From the NCBI GenBank assembly GCA_021157505.1, contig JAGGWI010000236.1, forward strand, positions 1 to 7,078: DNA of 7,078 nucleotides, read 5' to 3'. Position 1 is the stretch's first letter, and each line of letters starts with the position of its first letter. The notes beneath the pieces were generated by a model. The model was not told the origin of the DNA. It saw nothing but the letters and a program-made list of their open reading frames with translations, and ran no database searches. Made by a program: the position numbers and the translations under genes. Shown here piece after piece: positions 5,428 to 7,078 of this stretch. The DNA is from Desulfuromusa sp. (GTDB taxonomy: Bacteria; Desulfobacterota; Desulfuromonadia; Desulfuromonadales; Geopsychrobacteraceae).

Positions 5428-6477
5428 ATGATTAAAGCAGCGATTGCCAAATTGGTTGAACGGCACGATCTGAACGAACTGGAAATGATCGATGCGATGA
5501 ACCAGATTATGGGCGGTGAAGCAACTCCGGCGCAGATTGCTTCATTTATCACTGCATTGCGAATGAAAGGGGAGACGGTCCCTGAAATTATCGGTGCAGC
5601 CCGGGTCATGCGGGCACGAGCTACTCCGATTCGGGTTGGTGATGTGATCGATATTGACCGGGATGATATCAATGTTGATCGGGAAACTATCATCGATACC
5701 TGCGGTACCGGTGGTAGCGGAACCAAGAGTTTCAATATTTCCACGACCGTTGCCATTGTGATTGCTGCCTGTGGTGCAAAGGTTGCCAAACATGGCAATC
5801 GGAGTATTTCATCCTCCTGTGGCAGTGCCGATGTGCTGGAAAAATTAGGGGTTAAACTTGATATTTCCCCCGAGCAGGTTGCCGAGTGTATCGAAACGGT
5901 CGGGGTTGGTTTTCTGTTTGCTCCCGCCCTGCACGGTGCGATGAAATATGCCATTGGCCCGCGTCGGGAGATTGGTATCCGGACAATTTTTAATATTCTT
6001 GGTCCCTTGACCAATCCCGCCGGAGCGGATCGACAGGTGTTGGGAGTATTCAGTAAGGATCTGGTTGAACCGTTAGCGCAGGTGCTTCTCAGTCTTGGTT
6101 GCCGGCGTGGTTTTGTGGTCCATGGTGCCGATGGGATGGATGAAATTACCCTGACCGGTACCACCCTGGTGGCAGCCATCAGCGGCAATACGATTGAGGT
6201 GCAGACCATTGCACCAGAGCAGTTTGGCTTCAAGCGTTGTCGTTTGCATGATCTCCAGGGGGGTGATGCCGAGGAGAATGCCGAGATTGTTAACGCCGTT
6301 CTCGCCGGGCAACCAGGGCCGAAACTCGATATTGTCCTGTTGAACAGCGCCTATGCTCTGGTTGCTGCTGGTTTGACAACAGATGTTGATGCCGGAATCG
6401 AGCAGGCTCGTGAGGCCGTTGTCAGCGGTCGCGCTAAAGCGACCCTTGATGCATTAATCAGGATGACCAATCAATGA
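5428..6477 (+). CDS. trpD: Anthranilate phosphoribosyltransferase
   Basis: TrpD transfers the phosphoribosyl group from PRPP to anthranilate, the second dedicated step of tryptophan synthesis, as a cytoplasmic, usually dimeric enzyme. The 349-residue length is normal for the family. Residues 1-70 form the small helical domain (including GGEATPAQIASFITALRMKG). The PRPP loop is DTCGTGGSGTKSFNIST (90-106), followed by KHGNRSISSSCGSADVLEKLG (121-141), the anthranilate/PRPP-binding region, then GPRREIGIRTIFNILGPLTN (177-196), and GADGMDE (233-239), whose Asp238-Glu239 match the metal-binding pair. An Asp-rich insert (DIDRDDINVDRET, 75-87) precedes the PRPP loop. The start has GGAG at 5416-5419, eight bases upstream. 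TrpG is a separate gene, so this is the unfused form. The stop overlaps the ATG of a tiny ORF leading into trpC, 36 bases on. No critical residue appears lost. Confidence 0.97.
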   Translation: MIKAAIAKLVERHDLNELEMIDAMNQIMGGEATPAQIASFITALRMKGETVPEIIGAARVMRARATPIRVGDVIDIDRDDINVDRETIIDTCGTGGSGTKSFNISTTVAIVIAACGAKVAKHGNRSISSSCGSADVLEKLGVKLDISPEQVAECIETVGVGFLFAPALHGAMKYAIGPRREIGIRTIFNILGPLTNPAGADRQVLGVFSKDLVEPLAQVLLSLGCRRGFVVHGADGMDEITLTGTTLVAAISGNTIEVQTIAPEQFGFKRCRLHDLQGGDAEENAEIVNAVLAGQPGPKLDIVLLNSAYALVAAGLTTDVDAGIEQAREAVVSGRAKATLDALIRMTNQ

Positions 6478-6524
6478 TGGCAGTCATTTTCTTCTTTGCG
6501 AGTGTATTAACCAATGATTCTTGA
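6474..6524 (+). other. Possible 16-codon bridging ORF between trpD and trpC
   Basis: An ATG at 6474 overlaps the trpD stop (ATGA). The frame runs ATG ATG GCA GTC and onwards for 16 codons (MMAVIFFFASVLTNDS) and ends with TGA at 6522-6524, ten bases inside trpC in another frame. Both junctions therefore have the geometry of translational coupling. The trpC start has only a weak Shine-Dalgarno (GAG 11 bases upstream), which would make a ribosome relay useful. There is no independent support that the peptide is made; chance is a real possibility. Confidence 0.2.
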
Positions 6525-7078
6525 TCAAATATTGGCGACCAAGAAAAAAGAGATTGCCGCAGATCAGCTCCGGTGTCCGTTGACCGAGTTGAAAAAAATA
6601 GCCGCTGATGCTGGTAAAATCAGAGGGTTTGCCAAACACTTACGTCAATCTTCGGCAGCTGGTACCGCGATTATTGCTGAAGTAAAGAAAGGTTCTCCCT
6701 CCAAGGGAATCATTCGGGAAGACTTTGATCCGGTGGCGATCGCCCGCAGTTATGAGCAGGGTGGTGCCTGCTGTCTTTCGGTTTTAACCGATGAACACTA
6801 TTTTTACGGTTCTCTAGATTATCTTGGACAGATTCGGGCGCAGGTTGATTTACCCTTGTTGCGTAAGGATTTTATCATTGATCCTTATCAGGTTTATCAG
6901 GCGCGAGTTGCCGGGGCTGATGCAATCTTGTTGATTGTCTCTGCTCTTGACGATCAACAATTGCTGGAGCTGGCACAACTAGCAACCGAACTGCAACTTG
7001 ATACGTTGCTGGAAGTGCATGATGGTGCTGAGCTAGAGCGGGCGTTGTCGTTGCCGGTTGATTTGATCGGTATTAATA
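6514..7078 (+). CDS. trpC: Indole-3-glycerol-phosphate synthase, C-terminal part beyond window
   Basis: The frame is open from ATG 6514 to the right edge (188 codons), about 70% of the usual 255-270 residues. TrpC closes the indole ring from CdRP with loss of CO2 and water, using a TIM barrel in the cytoplasm. The opening MILDQILATKKKEIA is the normal family start and supports the ATG despite a weak ribosome site. Catalytic residues are all in place by comparison with the known enzyme: Glu56 and Lys58 in AEVKKGSPSKG, Lys118 in LLRKDFI, Glu167 in LLEVH and Asn188 in IGIN at the very edge. LTDEHYFYGS (91-100) is the conserved substrate-phosphate side segment. It follows trpD by 36 bases and should be co-transcribed. 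trpF, trpB and trpA would be expected next but are outside the window. Confidence 0.96.
   Translation, partial: MILDQILATKKKEIAADQLRCPLTELKKIAADAGKIRGFAKHLRQSSAAGTAIIAEVKKGSPSKGIIREDFDPVAIARSYEQGGACCLSVLTDEHYFYGSLDYLGQIRAQVDLPLLRKDFIIDPYQVYQARVAGADAILLIVSALDDQQLLELAQLATELQLDTLLEVHDGAELERALSLPVDLIGIN

Noticed and set aside
5403..6233. Long minus-strand open frame (276 codons) opposite trpD
   Set aside because: It lies antisense to a fully convincing TrpD, has a low-complexity Ser/Pro/Arg/Ile-rich translation without recognisable motifs, and is explained by codon bias of the real gene.

Overview
The window looks like a stretch of ordinary chromosome from a deltaproteobacterium, most likely of the Geobacter/Desulfuromonas/Pelobacter type. 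This inference rests on three things: the minor-pilin order pilV-pilW-pilX-pilY1, a sigma-54-type promoter in front of it, and an anthranilate phosphoribosyltransferase whose extended sequence before the PRPP loop resembles what I recall from that group. No database search was possible.

Layout. Positions 1-4231 carry a minus-strand minor-pilin operon transcribed pilV (3791-4231), pilW (2985-3794), pilX (2421-2972), pilY1 (1-2363, running off the left edge). The first three encode type IV prepilin-like proteins with a leader cleaved after a Gly-Phe junction site. The fourth is a secreted PilY1 tip adhesin. Gene spacing is tight: a 4-base overlap, then 12 bases, then 57 bases. Positions 4232-4681 are an AT-rich divergent intergenic region holding a good -24/-12 promoter for the pilin operon, a GC-rich dyad at activator-like distance, and a weak sigma-70-like candidate for the other side. 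Positions 4682-7078 carry plus-strand tryptophan biosynthesis genes trpG (4682-5254), trpD (5428-6477) and trpC (6514 to the right edge). A large inverted repeat lies between trpG and trpD.

How the genes work together. PilV, PilW and PilX are expected to form, with PilY1, the priming complex at the tip of the type IV pilus, with PilY1 as adhesin or surface sensor. TrpG provides ammonia from glutamine to anthranilate synthase (its large subunit TrpE is not in view), TrpD attaches the phosphoribosyl group, and TrpC closes the indole ring. The two gene sets are functionally unrelated and merely diverge from a shared intergenic region.

I see no wholly new system, mobile element, CRISPR array or RNA gene. 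The points most worth following up are a tail-fibre-like carbohydrate-binding-type module inserted in the von Willebrand factor A region of PilY1, loss of metal-site residues in that region, a sigma-54 promoter with an apparent upstream activator dyad, a duplicated start region giving a three-codon leader ORF before pilY1, a 15-bp tandem repeat encoding an Asp-rich loop in PilX, and the inverted repeat inside the trp operon.
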